From contig CM056377.1 in assembly GCA_029718625.1 (NCBI GenBank), forward strand, positions 111,400,407 to 111,464,406: a stretch of 64,000 bases of DNA, read 5' to 3'. Below, piece by piece: positions 12,344 through 26,047 of the stretch. Position numbers and translations under genes: made by a program. Source of the DNA: Synaphobranchus kaupii. Lineage: Eukaryota > Chordata > Actinopteri > Anguilliformes > Synaphobranchidae. The notes beneath the pieces are model-generated. The model worked only from the letters and a program-made list of their open reading frames with translations, had not been told where the DNA came from and did not search any database. Within the stretch, counting starts at the first letter, position 1; every line of letters begins with the position of its first letter.

Positions 12344-12727
12344 ATGGCAGGTGATGAAGTGACAGAGTGTGCAGTTGTACTACAGTTACTCTTGTTTATT
12401 TATACATTTTCGAGGCAAACGCTGGCAATAATACATCTGTTCCAATCACGAAACACCATTCGTAAACAAAAACTTAACGAAAAAATCAGGATAAGTCGGG
12501 AACAACTCCGCTTTAGCTTGGCTCAAAGCCGGAGACGTCGCCTGTGGCGGCTGGAGGCTGTACGAGTCTTTCATGTGGCTCGGGGCTCGGCGAGACGAAT
12601 GTGGGTACGGGAGCGACCCCATGCCAAAGTCTTCTGGTCTAGTGTCATGAATAATTTTGACGACGGGCAGTGGGTTTGTGATGGGTTCACTCACGTCACC
12701 GTGTTTCCGTCAGAATGTTGTGCGTGA
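12344..12727 (+). pseudogene. Possible N-terminal fragment of a PIF/Harbinger-type transposase
   Basis: The frame opens at an AAAATGG start and runs 127 codons to a stop. It begins with a Leu-rich stretch (residues about 13-35), then a basic segment with an RRRRLWRL motif, then WVRERPHAKVFWSSV followed by FDDGQWVCDGF. The spacing W-V-x-R-x-R-P, paired aromatic, then F-x-D-x-x-W-x-x-x-F resembles the N-terminal region of fish PIF/Harbinger nuclease-like transposases. The DDE catalytic part is absent, so this is probably a truncated relic. The region is CpG-rich compared with its surroundings. An unrelated orphan exon remains possible. Confidence 0.35.
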
Positions 12728-14024
12728 TTGATCCGGTAATGTTCTGGCTTTGTTCACACATCACATCGATACGGAACATTTACGGAAATCTCACTAGGTC
12801 TTTTGCCGGAAAATTGCCGGCGCGGATATTCCGGAATTTCGACTTCGGCTCTTATTCACACATGACCCCTATCTGGCAATGTTCCGGAAAATGTACGGAT
12901 AAGGCTGCATGTGTGAAAGGGGTTAATAACTACATGAACCGCACAGCACAATACCACAACTAATTGCAAATTGTGTTGGTCTTAATCCACATTCATTTTT
13001 TTTATCATGCTGAAGGGCAATATTAAAAGGATTTTCACTTTAGATAACCATTATATTTATAGATATGATTCCAATTTTCTGATTAAAAAAAAGGTTACTC
13101 ATGTTGAACTAGACAACATGCTGTGTGTCATCTGGCTAACCAAAGATTTTCATAAAAGAACACTATCGAGGTGAAAGAAAATAGTTTAAAACCAACTATC
13201 AAACATTGCTTTTGATTATAGCTTCTATAATTTGCCTTCAGAGTGTTTTGCAAGCAGTCTATTGAGGAGAGCATCAGGAGACTGGGAATAGTTGTGATGC
13301 TGGAGCTGCTGAATACAGATCTCAGCCAGTGGGTCATTTGAAGGTGTTTTTCCAGCAGTTCCATTCAAATCATCATACTTTGTGTGGAAACCTTTCAACA
13401 ACGTTTTCTGTGACTTCTTGCAGAATTACGCATTGCATATGTATAAAACATTTAAAACAAGGATAGCTAGGGTCCTGGTTTCTGATTATTCTACAGTCCT
13501 CCAATCGTGCTATAATGGACAAAGTAGAAACGGCTAAGCCTGCTCGTGATGTTAAGGAATTGGCAAGTGAGAAAATCCTTCCTGATTTCAAGTTTGTACA
13601 ATCTGGTGTGTGCACTGGGAACTTGTGTGAAGTATGTTAGTTTGCTCAAACAAGATAGTAACTAGCTAGCATATTCTTCTGTTTGCAAAACTCTGCTTTC
13701 AAACAACACACCAAAGACATGACATGAACATGAACCATCATTACCTCTTGCCACCATGTGAACCCAATTTGAAGCTATAATCTTAAATGAAACTTGGAAA
13801 TGTCCAAGGTGTCTTGCTAGTAATGTCAGTGCAGTCATTGCTGATGTTGGCTCCAGAATTATTTTAGGGAATTGCTGAGGCCAGCCCTGTGTGTAGGTAA
13901 CACTCCATAGTAAAAAAAGATTTATAGACATGGGAAAGCAGAGGCAGTCCTGTGCATTTTGTCATATTTATGGACCTCTGACTATAGACTTCCAAATGAA
14001 GCTCAAAGATGCAGTTATGATATA
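12728..14024. other. Intergenic DNA with CCGGAA-rich segment
   Basis: From 12728 to about 12930 the DNA is CpG-rich, with repeated TTCACACATSAC and GTTCCGGAAAA or CCGGAAAATTGCCGG motifs; this looks like transposon sequence related to the preceding frame. From 12930 to 14024 I see nothing that supports a gene. Confidence 0.45.
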
Positions 14025-14510
14025 GCTGAGAACAGGGGCGCCCGCAGGATTTTTTCCCGGGGTACGCAACAGAGGAGGCCAAGCCATAGGCTACATGAAA
14101 ACAAAGCCACTACTTAGGACTAACGTTACAACGTAATTTACCGATATATTTTGCACTCATAGGGTCGCATATTACAATAAGTTCTAACGTAGGAGTAGGC
14201 CCAGCCTACGTTAAAGTCGAATCTTTCATCAGCAAAACCGGAGAGACTTACTTCACAATAGAATGGAAATGTTGCGCGCAAAAAGATGTTACGTTACTTA
14301 CAGTAGCCTGATCTTTCATCAGGAAAACCGGAGAGACCTCACAATAGAATGGAAATGTTGCGCGCAACAAGCTGTTACGCGACTTACAGCAGTTAATGTT
14401 AACACAATGAAAACACTTCTGACAAGTCAATGTAACTATCGAACATGCTCAACAAAATGTATTCACTGCTTAAATTTCTAATAAAATATTATCACTGAAT
14501 GCTCGCCAAT

Positions 14511-14550
14511 TGTGTGTGTGTGTGTGTGTGTGTGTGTATGAGAGAGAGAG
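14511..14550. repeat. (TG)n(AG)n microsatellite
   Basis: Short TG run followed by AGAGAGAGAG, inside the hAT element. Confidence 0.9.
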
Positions 14551-15263
14551 ATATAAGCTCCGCTATTTTAGTTCCCATGTCTGTAACTTTTACGGACTGC
14601 GCGCTCCCGCACCAGTAAAGATTCTGGAGTATTTTACCTACTGTTAAATGATAAATTAGTTTTCCCCAGTCTTTTCTACTGGTTTTTCACGTAAGCACTC
14701 GAGGACGCCTTTGGTTGTGCTCTCTTCGGTCCAACTATTGACCGACCTCTAAATGAATGTAACGTTACATTAAATAAGAAGACAGAGAGCAAAAAAAAAA
14801 ATTTAAAAAAAACAGGCTAAAAAGTAGGCTACAGTGGGGCAACGCTTGTGGCCGTTTTAGGTAAGCTATTGTAGCTTAGCTATAGCCTTACATACATGTT
14901 ATGGCCTAACACTGTTTCTTTTCAAGCTAACGTTAATAAAGAGGTGTACCGTGTAATTGCAGGATTCCTCACGCTTTCTGTGGACATGTTTGCCATGCCA
15001 ACATTGTCTCCACGTAGTTTTATTTTTTTTTGGCAGCTCAGTTTGCAGTGAAGATAGGATGTGTAACGTTGTATGACTTGTGGGGAACATTTTCGGTGTG
15101 ACGACAACATAGGGTAGACACTCCCATCTCTGTAATTCTAGACGCTGCTTACGGAGATAGCTACTTTATCCCGTCCGAATCGGCCATTAACATTACAGAC
15201 GTCCTGTGGTAATAATTACTTTACAGACATTGTCCTGAAAACGTATCCCGTCCGAATAGGGCT

Positions 15264-15500
15264 TTAGAATGTGAGATTGACCCTCCTTGTCCCGGTTGCG
15301 TCAAATTCCCTAAGCACCCGCTCTGTGTCGATTTCAAAGTCATTGTGAATGTTCATAATCGCCAATCGCGTCTGTCATGCTGTTCCGTAGGTAGGTTTTC
15401 AGACGTCTCAAACAGCTGAATGAACGCTCGACCAAAGCAGTAGACACGGGCATCGTAAGAAGGACTTTCAGTATGCTATGAAGTATTCGTTTAAGTTAGT
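15264..15500 (-). pseudogene. hAT transposase C-terminal dimerisation domain (frameshifted)
   Basis: The minus strand reads L-K-V-L-L-T-M, then PVSTALVERSFSCLRRLK, then T-Y-L-R-N-S-M-T. This is the hAT C-terminal dimerisation signature (ERSFS-x-L-x-x-x-K-T-x-L-R-x-x-M). After T-D-A the frame changes by one base and continues as LAIMNIHNDFEID...REFD, a normal continuation of the domain, before a stop at 15264-15266. Upstream, a stop precedes the leucine. It is a dead transposase remnant within the element at 14033-15846. Confidence 0.85.
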
Positions 15501-15854
15501 TATCTTGACTGACAAGTAAAAAGGCAACTCTAAACTTTTCCCGGTCTAAAGAAAAAGGTGATCCTCCAATCACTTTCAACGGTGTTAATGGCGGGATGGT
15601 GATCCTCCAATCACTTTCAACTGTGTCTTCCAATCACTTTCAAATGTTTGAAATATGCAAAACTTGGAAAATACAATAACCAGGCAATACAACGAAGACA
15701 ATAAGCAAATATTATTCCTCAACATCGTAGAAACAGAGACGCAGAGACTTTGACAATTCACGTCAGTTTTAATGGAAATACTAATTTTGCTGTTGTTGCT
15801 AAGGTACGCAGACTGCGTACTCTGCGTACAGCTGGGGGCGACACTGGCTGAGAA

Positions 15855-16229
<375 letters not shown>

Positions 16230-16384
16230 GCACAGATTATCTAACGATAGGCCGCTGGACTGCTCACCTTTTTGAAGCCCCCAAACCCCAATACCCCATC
16301 AAAAACACACATATTTCTGCATGAAAACAAACTAATTAGTAGGTTAGCTGTCATTTTACTGGGGGCCACGGATTCGGGAAGACT

Positions 16385-16600
16385 TTGGACTGGGGGCCTC
16401 GAAAAAAATTTCAAGTATATCCCTCGGCGACGTGTTGTGCAAATGTTTCGGAGGAGAACCGTGGTTGTACCAGCTCTTCCAAATTGGTAGGGTGGTTCGT
16501 GCATGGAACACGGCTGTGGGTGCAGGCAGTTGGACATTCCAGATTGGGGTGGGAAATGGATATTGGTTATACAGCCCCGGGCTGGGTGGCAAATTAAAAA
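16385..16600. repeat. SINE-like dispersed repeat, copy 2
   Basis: Shares an ordered series of blocks with 1-330 (GAACCGTGGTTGT, TTCGTGCATGG, CTGTGGGTGCA, TTGGACATTCC, GGTGGGAAATGG). DNA immediately before it (16250-16430, including ACTGGGGGCC) also looks like a transposon end, but I cannot place it. Confidence 0.55.
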
Positions 16601-17349
16601 ATTCACATATACTGTATTGGATTGATGAAAAAATGTGATATGTGTTTGTGTGATAAAATTACCCTACTAACAAACACAATTAAAGAAGCTGTGATCCTTG
16701 GAGAAATTTAGAAATTTTTGAACCATCCTCCTCATTGTGCGTGGGGGCAAACTACACTTGTGTCGTCTTCCAGGCAGGTTCATCACAGCTCCCGTTGTTT
16801 TACCCTTCGTAATTATTGCCCTAATGCTGAAAATGGGTAGTTTCACACATGAAGCTAGTTTTCTGTAGCCATTGTCTGATTTATGATGATTTTTTTGGAG
16901 AATATTTGTAGAACTATCGACAATAGGAAAGTGTTGCAGGCGAGAACGTCTCTTTCGGCAATGACATTTTTTATGTAAAGGCGCTGTATTGGCTTCAAAG
17001 ACGCAATTTTGTGAATGATGCACGTCTCTTTAATTACTTCTTAAAATATCTGCCGAGATATATACATTTTTCTTAGTAAAACTGTCTTTGTTTTTTTGTT
17101 TCACTGGGGAATTCATATAAATAAAGCAACAAAGCAGAGGCGGAAATCGGAGAAGCCGAACCGGATGCGGGAATCTCAGGCCACATCCATTATCTCCGTT
17201 TTTCAGCAAAGACTGTCTAGACTAGGGAAGGTCTCATTTTTTTATGTTACAATCTGTTCATACATTGGCAATTGAAAGCGATTCATGCATGTAAAACTCT
17301 TACACATAGCCCCTTTATGTTGCAAACCATTTTGATTTAAAAAGTTATG
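16601..17349. other. Intergenic DNA, no gene recognised
   Basis: A minus-strand frame at 16667-17023 has no recognisable domain. The last bases are the left target duplication of the next element. Confidence 0.4.
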
Positions 17350-17357
17350 TGCTAGAC

Positions 17358-17573
17358 CAGGGATCTCAAACTAAAATCCTGGAGGGCCGCTGTGTCTGCT
17401 GGTTTTCGATGTGTTCCTGCACTTAAGTGCTTAATTTAAGTCATTGATTGGCTAAAGAGTCTGCACACCTTGTTTCCAAGGCCTAAATTGGCTGCTGATT
17501 GAAAGGAAATCACAAAAACCAGCAGACACAGCGGCCCTCCAGGACTGGAGTTTGAGATCCCTGTGCTAGACCA
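17358..17573. mobile_element. 216-bp hAT MITE with exact 8-bp target duplication
   Basis: TGCTAGAC is found at 17350-17357 and 17574-17581. The termini are inverted (CAGGGATCTCAAACT / AGTTTGAGATCCCTG), followed by a long inverted block containing CCTGGAGGGCCGC and TGTGTCTGCTGGTTTT. This matches a hAT-type MITE family common in fish. The intact ends and exact duplication suggest a fairly recent insertion. Confidence 0.93.
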
Positions 17574-17581
17574 TACTATTG

Positions 17582-19435
17582 AACTCTGATCTGTTGACAA
17601 TAATGTGAGGTCAATTTTCACAGCCTCGTTGTGACTAATCATAGCTGAATATTGGATTAATTATTTTACTCTTGATTTATTGGTACATTCTTCAAAAACA
17701 CCGCATGAACTTCTTCTCCAGCTTAGTTCTCCAGGGTTTATCAAATTGTATCCAAAACTTTAGCCTGCTGTCTCATCACAACATTTGTCACCTTGCCAGC
17801 TGTGGCATTGTAATGCCTTCCCCCTCACAGTGTAATTGCTGAGAATGAATCTTGTGGTAATAACCTGCTACTGGAACCGATGAATGCGTAAATGTCACAT
17901 TCATACACTCTCACTCACTGCTTCATGCTGAAGGGCAAACTCTGTGATCCTGAACACTGTTTACTCTGTAATTTTAACAAATTGTTCTGTTATAGCCACA
18001 GAACACTGCCTCTATAACATTTTCCTCAACTCTTTCTAACATTTATAGATCAGGTGCTGAATGGTCCAGCTGAATAGTCCACTATGAGAGAGAAGACAGG
18101 TAGCTGAAAAAGTTGGTCTCGTACGGACTCTTGGTTAACTGATGAAATTCATAACAGGAGTGGTTCCTTTGCCAGTCACATTGAAGTTGTTTACTGCCTC
18201 AATATAGCAGCAATGGCCATGTAACAACGCCCCTGCCTTTATCAAGGAACCCTCAGTCTTCTTCATGAGCAGATACCCAATTTCCTTATATTTTAAGAAG
18301 TGTGAAAGTGAGATACTAGTGGCCGTTTAAATTGTACTGTGAATTACTGAGTCATATCATTCTGTTTTATCTACTGTAAAAAGTGAGAACCTGCGGCCCC
18401 TCAGCTGGACCAGTGTAAATTCCGGAGTCGTCTCAAGACGGAACAAATAAGAAAGTGACTTTATTGAACCCTTTGCATTCAGTGACTACAGAAATTGTAA
18501 TGGAAATACAATTTTCTTTATTTGAGAATCCAAAAAAGTAAAGGCCTTTAATGCCCATACAATTTAGAAAATCTTAAATTAAAATTCAGAGTAAATATAT
18601 GTAGGCGCCATGTGTAATTACCTGTTATAAACATAATAATTGCCAAAGTAGATTTAACTTTACATGTTTAGACATGTTATGCCTGCCTATTCAACAAAGT
18701 GCATTTTACTGAAGTGCTAAAGGGAAGGGATTTTTGTGTATTCGTCTGCTCTGTGAGATGTGGGAAATTGATTTGTCGTGAGTCAGCACAGCAGTTGAGG
18801 ACAGTTATACAATTACTTTAAATGTATTGCTGTGATAATCTTATCAGATACATTTCATTACTAATTTGACATTTCATTAAGGTGTCCAATATGTATTTGA
18901 AGTGTCGAGTTGCTGATATAATGAAGTTCTTGCTGCGTGTGCTACCTTGTCTTACTCAAGTGCCATTTACTTCACTGTTTGGTCTAGACCAGTGGTGGCT
19001 GGTGGGTTGTAATAGAATAGTCAACTATCTTTAATTAATAAACTATAATTAGCTTGTATCTTTGGAATCTTTTCTCTCGTCGTTCCCTCATAAAAACGAA
19101 TTCCTGTTGCCCCAGAAGGATGGATGCATTGCTCAGATGTTTTCGAACTGCCATATTTTTCATCACTATTTTCTTATTTTTTTCCCCACTTGGAGACAAG
19201 TGGCTTCATCAATCGCATGCTCATTCCATATTCCGCACAGTAGACTGAATTGTGCATTTGCACTGACATATTTTGAATTAGTTAGGGATGCACCAATATA
19301 AAAACATTTAGCAATACCGATAACTGATAATCATTCCCCTGTCATGGCCAATAAGTGGTAATTATTTATGTCAATTAATTTTAATTTTGCTTGTATAAGT
19401 ATAAATATGTTCATGCCATAATCTCGAGTTTGACA
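17582..19435. other. Intergenic DNA, no gene recognised
   Basis: No conserved frame, RNA gene or clear transposon boundary was identified. Confidence 0.4.
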
Positions 19436-19637
19436 TACACTCTCAGAAAAAAGGTACAGAAAGTACCTAAAAAAAGGTACAAGCACTTGTCACTGGGGTG
19501 GTACCTTTAAAGTAGGTACATAAAATTGTGCCTTTTTTGCTTGCAAAAGTACTAGGTACTTTCAGGGTACATTTGGGAAAATTGTTCCTTGGAGAACCAA
19601 AATGTATCTTTGCTGTACCTTTATTTCTGAGAGTGTA
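19436..19637. mobile_element. MITE with TACACTCTCAGAAA termini
   Basis: TACACTCTCAGAAAAAAGGTAC at the left end is inverted at the right end (GTACCTTTATTTCTGAGAGTGTA), with multiple GGTAC / GTACC motifs inside. The family is recognisable as a widespread fish MITE; the target duplication is unclear. Confidence 0.8.
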
Positions 19638-20311
19638 CTGTGAATGAAGATGCATACAAACACCATACAGGAAAACCAGCTCTTCATTTCCCAACATTTG
19701 GATGAGGCCATAGAACATAAACCACAGCTTGGCCGTAAGGTTTCTTGCAAGAAACTGTACTGAGACCATCAGTAGGCTAACCCAAACAACATAAAGGAGT
19801 TTTATTACTAGCAACCAGGGCTGGGCCGGTATTCGGTATTAGCAGTGACCGTGGTAACAAATTGTCACCAGTGATTATTTTTTCCCCCCGTCATTATACT
19901 GATTGAAGTCATGCCCAAATGCAAATGGGCTGTACACAGACTGACACTCTCCTCATGTGTCTCTTTGAAGCTGAATTTCTGGTTGTTATCGCGGCACCAA
20001 ACAATGCACCAGAGAGAATGGGGAGGGAGTAGCGGGTTTAGACAGAGGGACAGGTGCTAATACCACAAGTTATTCAATCATTAAAAATATTGAATGAATG
20101 TTGTAGCCTAGCAGTCTTCTATTCACCAATTATTAAAATATGTTTAAATGGTCTAATAGTATCCTATAATTCGGCCACAGAATATGGTGAATCTAGTTAT
20201 GGATGATGTTTGCTTATCTAATAATAGGCATATAGCTTATATGTAGTTAGCTAATTTGTAAAGTTGATTTAACCTTATTTATTTGGCTCGTTTAAATCTC
20301 AATGGGCTAAA
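19638..20311. other. Intergenic DNA, no gene recognised
   Basis: Nothing beyond AT-rich sequence and short frames. Confidence 0.4.
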
Positions 20312-20580
20312 ATGGTTCAGCATGGTCCGTACAGAAATGGTTTGTCGAGATTGGTGTGGAAAAACCTGACTGGCCTGCACAGAGTCCTGACCTCAACCCC
20401 ATCACACCTTTGGGATCAATTGGAAAGCCGGCTGCGAGCCAGGCCTAATCACCCAATATCAACGCCCAACCTCACTAATGCTCTTCTGGCTCAATGGCGC
20501 AAAATCCTGAAGAGTGTAGTCTGCTATTAGCAGCAAAGGATGGACTAACTCCATATAGAAATCGCCATGATGTTGGAAAT
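20312..20580 (+). pseudogene. Tc1/mariner transposase C-terminal fragment (decayed)
   Basis: In one frame the DNA reads DWPAQSPDLNPI, the conserved segment around the last catalytic acidic residue of Tc1 transposases. A frameshift follows, and LWDQLESRLRARP then reads in another frame, followed by LTNALLAQW. The order and spacing fit Tc1 C-termini. Upstream catalytic domains are missing, so it is a fragment. Confidence 0.8.
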
Positions 20581-23500
20581 CGCCATCTATTGACTAATAT
20601 TATCATTGTTATTTCAGCAATGAAATTCTGGTGGACATTTTTGATAAAATTTTTAGAGGAAGGCTTTGTGTTCTTTGTCTCCTCTGAGGAGCCACTACTG
20701 TTCTAGAGGCAAAGAAATACAACCAAATATTTATTTTTAAATTGCACTAGAGTGCAGTGGGGAATGTTATTAATTTATTTCCCTCTGTCTGATTCATTAT
20801 TGCAACAATGGCAGGCTAGATGTACATCCACTGTCAAGTTCTGTGAGAAGGATAAGGCTCTGTTTCATAAAAGCTGTTCTGATTGATGTTGTGCGTATCT
20901 GTTAAATTCCCTCCACACAAACACAAACAACCTTTGCTTGGCAAACGATGGTGCCTTATTTGAAGGTGAAATTAGTCTTGCCTGTAACCTGTTTTAAACC
21001 TCCAGGTCCTAAGAAACCATAACCGATGCATTACACAAACATGCAGCAAGTGAAAAAAATTAACGGTGATGTCAGGTTTAGACCCACCTAAAATGCCACA
21101 GATATGCATACAATATGCAGAAGTAGGTCACGACTAACCTGAGACCTCCCCCAATCCCTCCCCCCTTTCCCCACCACCACCCACCCCATCCCATACGCAA
21201 AAGAAAATTGAGGAAAACTGGGGAAGTAGTCTTTCACCACCCCAAACCCCAACCCCACAATTTCATCCGATCAGAAGTCTGTGAGTTCTGTTTTGAATTT
21301 CGAAATCGCCCCAAACTGAATTCCTGGCTACAGAGCTGGCCGCAAATATTGGAGATAGAGCACTGGCACCTTGTGTAGCCTTCCCTGAATCTCTTGGGCC
21401 ACAAGTCATTTGTTCTGTAAATATTGGATCATTTAGTTAACAGCATCTGAGCTGAAAATGCAATTACAGCATGCAAACATCTCCATTGTTATCAATAACA
21501 GAGGAGCATTAATTTCTCTCCTCGCCGTAGTGTCAGAAATCGATTGGTATCAGTCCGAGAAGGAGATTGCAAATGAAGGCTTTGCGCCTGCCAATACTCA
21601 GCATCCGAGACCTCTCAGAGTCACTTTGTGTGTGCAGAGCTTCAATATGGGGGACACATTCCAGATTTCCATTTCGCTCCACACATTAGCTCTATTCAAA
21701 GCCCTGTTAGCATTCCAATGAAATCCAAATTGTTAAGGGAGTCTCTTTGTTTTAAAATATTTCATTTTTTAACCAGTAACAGTGACAGATGAAGATTTGT
21801 TCTGTGCAGTGCATACATTAATATGCGACATATGTGAATAGCAGTATAACAAAGGCAACAGCCATAAATCTACCTCGCTTTTTCCAAGAGATGGGAAATG
21901 TATCAAAAATATATATATTTTTTTTAACTATTGGAAGAGTCCATTTGCAAATGCAATTGATATTACTTATGCATTTACTTAAATGTGTCTTGATGCTATG
22001 GACCCATTAGTCCGCAGGCACCATTTAGGCATGGAATAGTAGGCTACAGTACAGTAAAAACATTTTTGAAAATGTAAATACAATTGAAGTAGAATTCAAC
22101 ATTTGTCACCGTACCCCAAAGCAAGAGTTTAATGTGTGAATCACTGGTTTAGTATCATCATGGCTCCTGTATATCAGAGGCACTGAAGCAGCAGCTTAAA
22201 TACAATACATTGCTGAGCACTCTTACTCTCCTAGTACATTAGCACATTCTGTCTCATGTCTGTGGGCAATGCCCAGGGACCCATCTGTCGACTATCCACT
22301 GTCCTGCTGGGAGCTGCTGTTGTGTCATGCATCTTCTCTCCATATCTTATCCCTCACTTAGACGCGCGCGGCTCGCTTTTTGCAAGACGGGTGGCAAGAC
22401 CGCCCTCAGATATGATCAGCCACAGCTTTTTGAGGTATTTCTACTTTGAGCTATAAAGCTTCGCCATAACAGCCATCAGCAGTGTGACAAAGCGCGTAGA
22501 CGGGCAGCGAGGGTGGTGCTGACTCATAAGGCTAAATACAAACCACAGACCTGCAGAAACTTTCCACTGTGGCCTTGTGGCTTTCGCAGCACAGGGAGAA
22601 GCGAGCCCGGATGCCATTTAAGTGCCCCATCTATTGATTTTATTTAAAATCTCATTTTTACATATTTTTGTACACTGTTTATATGTAATCTTTAGGCAGT
22701 GTTTATGTTTCATTCTGATATATATCCTATTTTTTTCTTTTGCATGCACAGGGATGAGGGTAAAGAGGTCAGGACTTGGAACATAGCGTTTGAACAGAAA
22801 TAGAGTCAGCAACTTTGTTGCAGGCGTTTTATAAAGTCATACTTTAGTCCTGGAAAAGGATAAAGGTCCGTCCTTAAAAAGTCAACGTTAAAACCATTTA
22901 ACAGGGCTGGCCCATTTAATTGGGGGTTCATAATGAGGGAGGGTACAGTCATTTATGCAAATTTACTTTGATTAAAAATAGGAAAGGAAGGTTTTACCTC
23001 GTCGTTTAAACAGGTATTAAGCATGCACTTGGATACATTTCCCTGGATGCTTCAATCTAGCCTCATTACAGTAATGTACAATGACATCTTCAACTCTTTT
23101 ACTGGCATCCGTTCAAAGCAGGAACTGCACAGGTCCACGTATCTAATTCTGTCTCTGGACAGGCTACGTATTATGCACCATATTAGAAAAACACCAGCAT
23201 ATTATAAAGGATTAGATGATCTTTGCAGCACCACATCAGTCTCAAACTGATGCCTGTGACAAAGATGCCTCTCCCTGTTTCATAGCACACCATTTCCCCT
23301 AGTGGCTGATCCAGGAAAGAATAATTTCAACAAGATTGCCAGGGATCAGAGAGACCCTGGCACGCACAGAAATTCTTCGGTTCATTTTGAAGCAAATCCT
23401 TCTTGGTGCTTTCAGTTATATTATGTTTATTTTTATGCAAGGCTCTGATGTGAGTGATAGAGAAGGAGTCGGATGCATGCCTCCTCCCAGAAGTAGGCAT

Positions 23501-26047
23501 AGTCTACCTATGAGTTATCTTGTGTGAAATATCTCTATAACAGCATGCATTCATAGAATGAGTTTGTTCTGGTTATTTCTCATGGCTCTCTGTTTTATGC
23601 ACTGAAGGCAATTTTGAGCCCTTGAAGGAAACTAAATATGTTGGGGCTATACTGCAGACACAGACTGTGTCTTTGTTTTTCTCTAATGAAATTCAATAAC
23701 ATTCATACTTGCCAACGGTAAATTACAATTCCTGACTGTGAAACTAGCGTTGTCATTTTTTGTGCACTGTTTTACCTTATGGCAAATCAGCAAACTCTCA
23801 GTTTCTCAGTCTTGAAGTATATTAAATTGCCTTAGAGCATGGCATGTATTATAGTGCATTTTCTGTCCAAAAGGCATGTTTTTGTGAACAGTGTCAAATA
23901 TATCACAAATCTAACATATGCATTTTTTATTTTGTGTGTGCATTTGACCATTGGGGATGCAGTTATTAAATCATAGACTACTCTGTTGCTAGTAACTCAC
24001 TCGGTAAATATAGCTTCTGGCAGAGGCCAATAGAAACCTATGGGGAATACATCCGAACCAGGAAGCTTCAATTTTGCACTCATCTCGCATGCGCAGTTGG
24101 TCCTTGGAGACACATAGGCCGTGACCAAATACTATCCCTTAACCCCTTTGAGGGCGCATATTTGAGTCAAGTTCGTCAAAAAGCTTTTGAGTGGGCGACT
24201 TTTTATCACAAATGGGGGCACTTAAAATACCAGGATGAAACCCTTATTGCAAGGGTTTTGTTGTTGAGGGGATTCAGGAGCACACTCATCCGACAATTTC
24301 AGGAAGTAAAAACTACAACTTGTAGTACAAGAGCGGGACATATTATGAATTATGTAAATACTATCTTCATTGTCATACAGGTATGTAAACTGATTTATAT
24401 TCTCAATAAAAAAATAAAAAAAATAAAAATATATATATTACAAACTACTTCCTCACTTTGGAAAGAGTTCTTTCAGGATTTCTTTCGTACACTGCTTGCA
24501 AAGTGAGGGGAGAGGGCACAGGGTAGACAGGGGTCTGAGTCGACAGGGGACAGGGGGCAGGGAACAGGGATCATATTCGGTTACAGCCAAATTGGTAAAT
24601 ATTTTAACGCTCAGAGTTAACATCAATATATGAGTGCAAGTAGTCATTTATTTTTGCTGTCAAAAATTGATGGAGCCCAATCGGGAAACTGTCTTTTTGA
24701 GCGCAAATTATAGATATCAGCAGAGGGCGACATTATATCCAGTCTACTGAGGTAGAGAGCCGAAAGCTGGCCCCTTGGTGTAAAGAAGCAGCCGGCTGAC
24801 GGAGAACCGCAAGTGTTTTCACTTCCCGAGCCGGTGGCAGGGCCGTATATGAGCATGCTTGTACCTGGTTCGCAAATTTCATACTCGGATGGATATTTCA
24901 CATTTTCTGCACGCAAACTGATTCCATGATTACAGCATTTGTAGACATCATCCCTTGTTCTGAATTGTCATTGCCAATAAGGGCTAGACTATAGATTAAC
25001 TTCCCTTAAACTTAAGTGCCTGTTCACATTCACCCGCTCAATGATACTCCGCAGGCAGTCTGCAGGGTAAAATGACAAAGCTTCATCCATGAGGCAGTAG
25101 ATTTTACATTGAATATATTGTTAGAATAGATGCATAAGCAACAGACTGAAAGTATTATATTACACAGTATATCAGAATAAAAAGGCATGACAAAACATAA
25201 ATCACGCATCAGAACAAATATAGATAAGTCACATGTTCAGTTTCTTTAGAACAGGGGCACTTGTAACTTAGCTACAGATGCACAGATGGTGGCATTGGCA
25301 GACAATACTGCATGTTTGAGACATGATAGTGACTGCAAATAAAGACTGTGCTCTGCTTCCGTCAAAAGGGCTCTACCATTCTCCCTTATATAACACTAAT
25401 GCAATTTTAAAAATGCATTTATAGTCGAGGTTATACAAGTCAGCGACTTGGCACTGGAAGTAACCTACAAAAGTTGAAAGGATCACCCTTTCAGACCCAT
25501 ATCCCATTTCATGATAAATAGCTACCACCAATGCAACTCTGTGTTCACAAAAATGTTGGTGTTGACCGGGTCTGAGCCAATTCAGTCAGAAATTAAATTT
25601 TGACCCTGTGGAGAAACGCATAACTGCCCATCAGATGACAGGATGTTCCCGGCCTTACTGCACAATAGTGACTCCTCTGGCCAATCAAACACATGCAGCA
25701 TGCCTGCTCTGGCAGCACCATCTGTGGAGCCCTCTGACATAATAGCTACACGGATCAGCTAGGGAACTACAGCTTGAAAAGAAACGGTGGCTGTCTGCAC
25801 ACATTTGTAAGAACATGCACATTAATCTGAACCCTCCCACACTAAACAAAGATGCTGGAGCAATTGGACAGACTAACAACTGTAACTGGATACTCCAAAC
25901 TCCAAACCCTGAAAGAAATAAAGAATAGCATCTGAAGAGGTGGATCTTCAGTCCGCTTTGGAAGATGGCTAGGGTTTCCGCCGTTCTGACCGCAGTGGGA
26001 AATACATTCCACCATTACGTGCTCCATGTTCAAGGGCCCGCAGAATC
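20581..26047. other. Long intergenic stretch, probably old repeats
   Basis: No gene is supported over about 5.5 kb. Pyrimidine-rich C runs lie near 21150-21260. A CpG-bearing block near 24000-24920 looks like old transposon sequence without definable ends. A minus-strand frame at 24644-24916 has no recognised domain. GC-richer DNA at 22250-22620 could be regulatory, but that is not shown. Confidence 0.4.

Larger units (their letters stand above)
14033..15846 (-). mobile_element. Complete decayed hAT transposon with 8-bp target duplication
   Basis: GCTGAGAA occurs at 14025-14032 and again at 15847-15854, exactly flanking an element that starts CAGGGGCGCC and ends in the complement of CAGTGTCGCC. 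An 8-bp duplication and CAG.G termini are diagnostic of hAT. The minus strand carries the C-terminal hAT dimerisation domain (15264-15500). At 1,814 bp the element is shorter than an autonomous hAT, and the upstream transposase part is not recognisable. A (TG)n tract lies at 14511-14550. Confidence 0.85.

Noticed and set aside
24644..24916. 90-codon minus-strand frame
   Set aside because: No domain recognised; lies in a block that looks like old transposon DNA.
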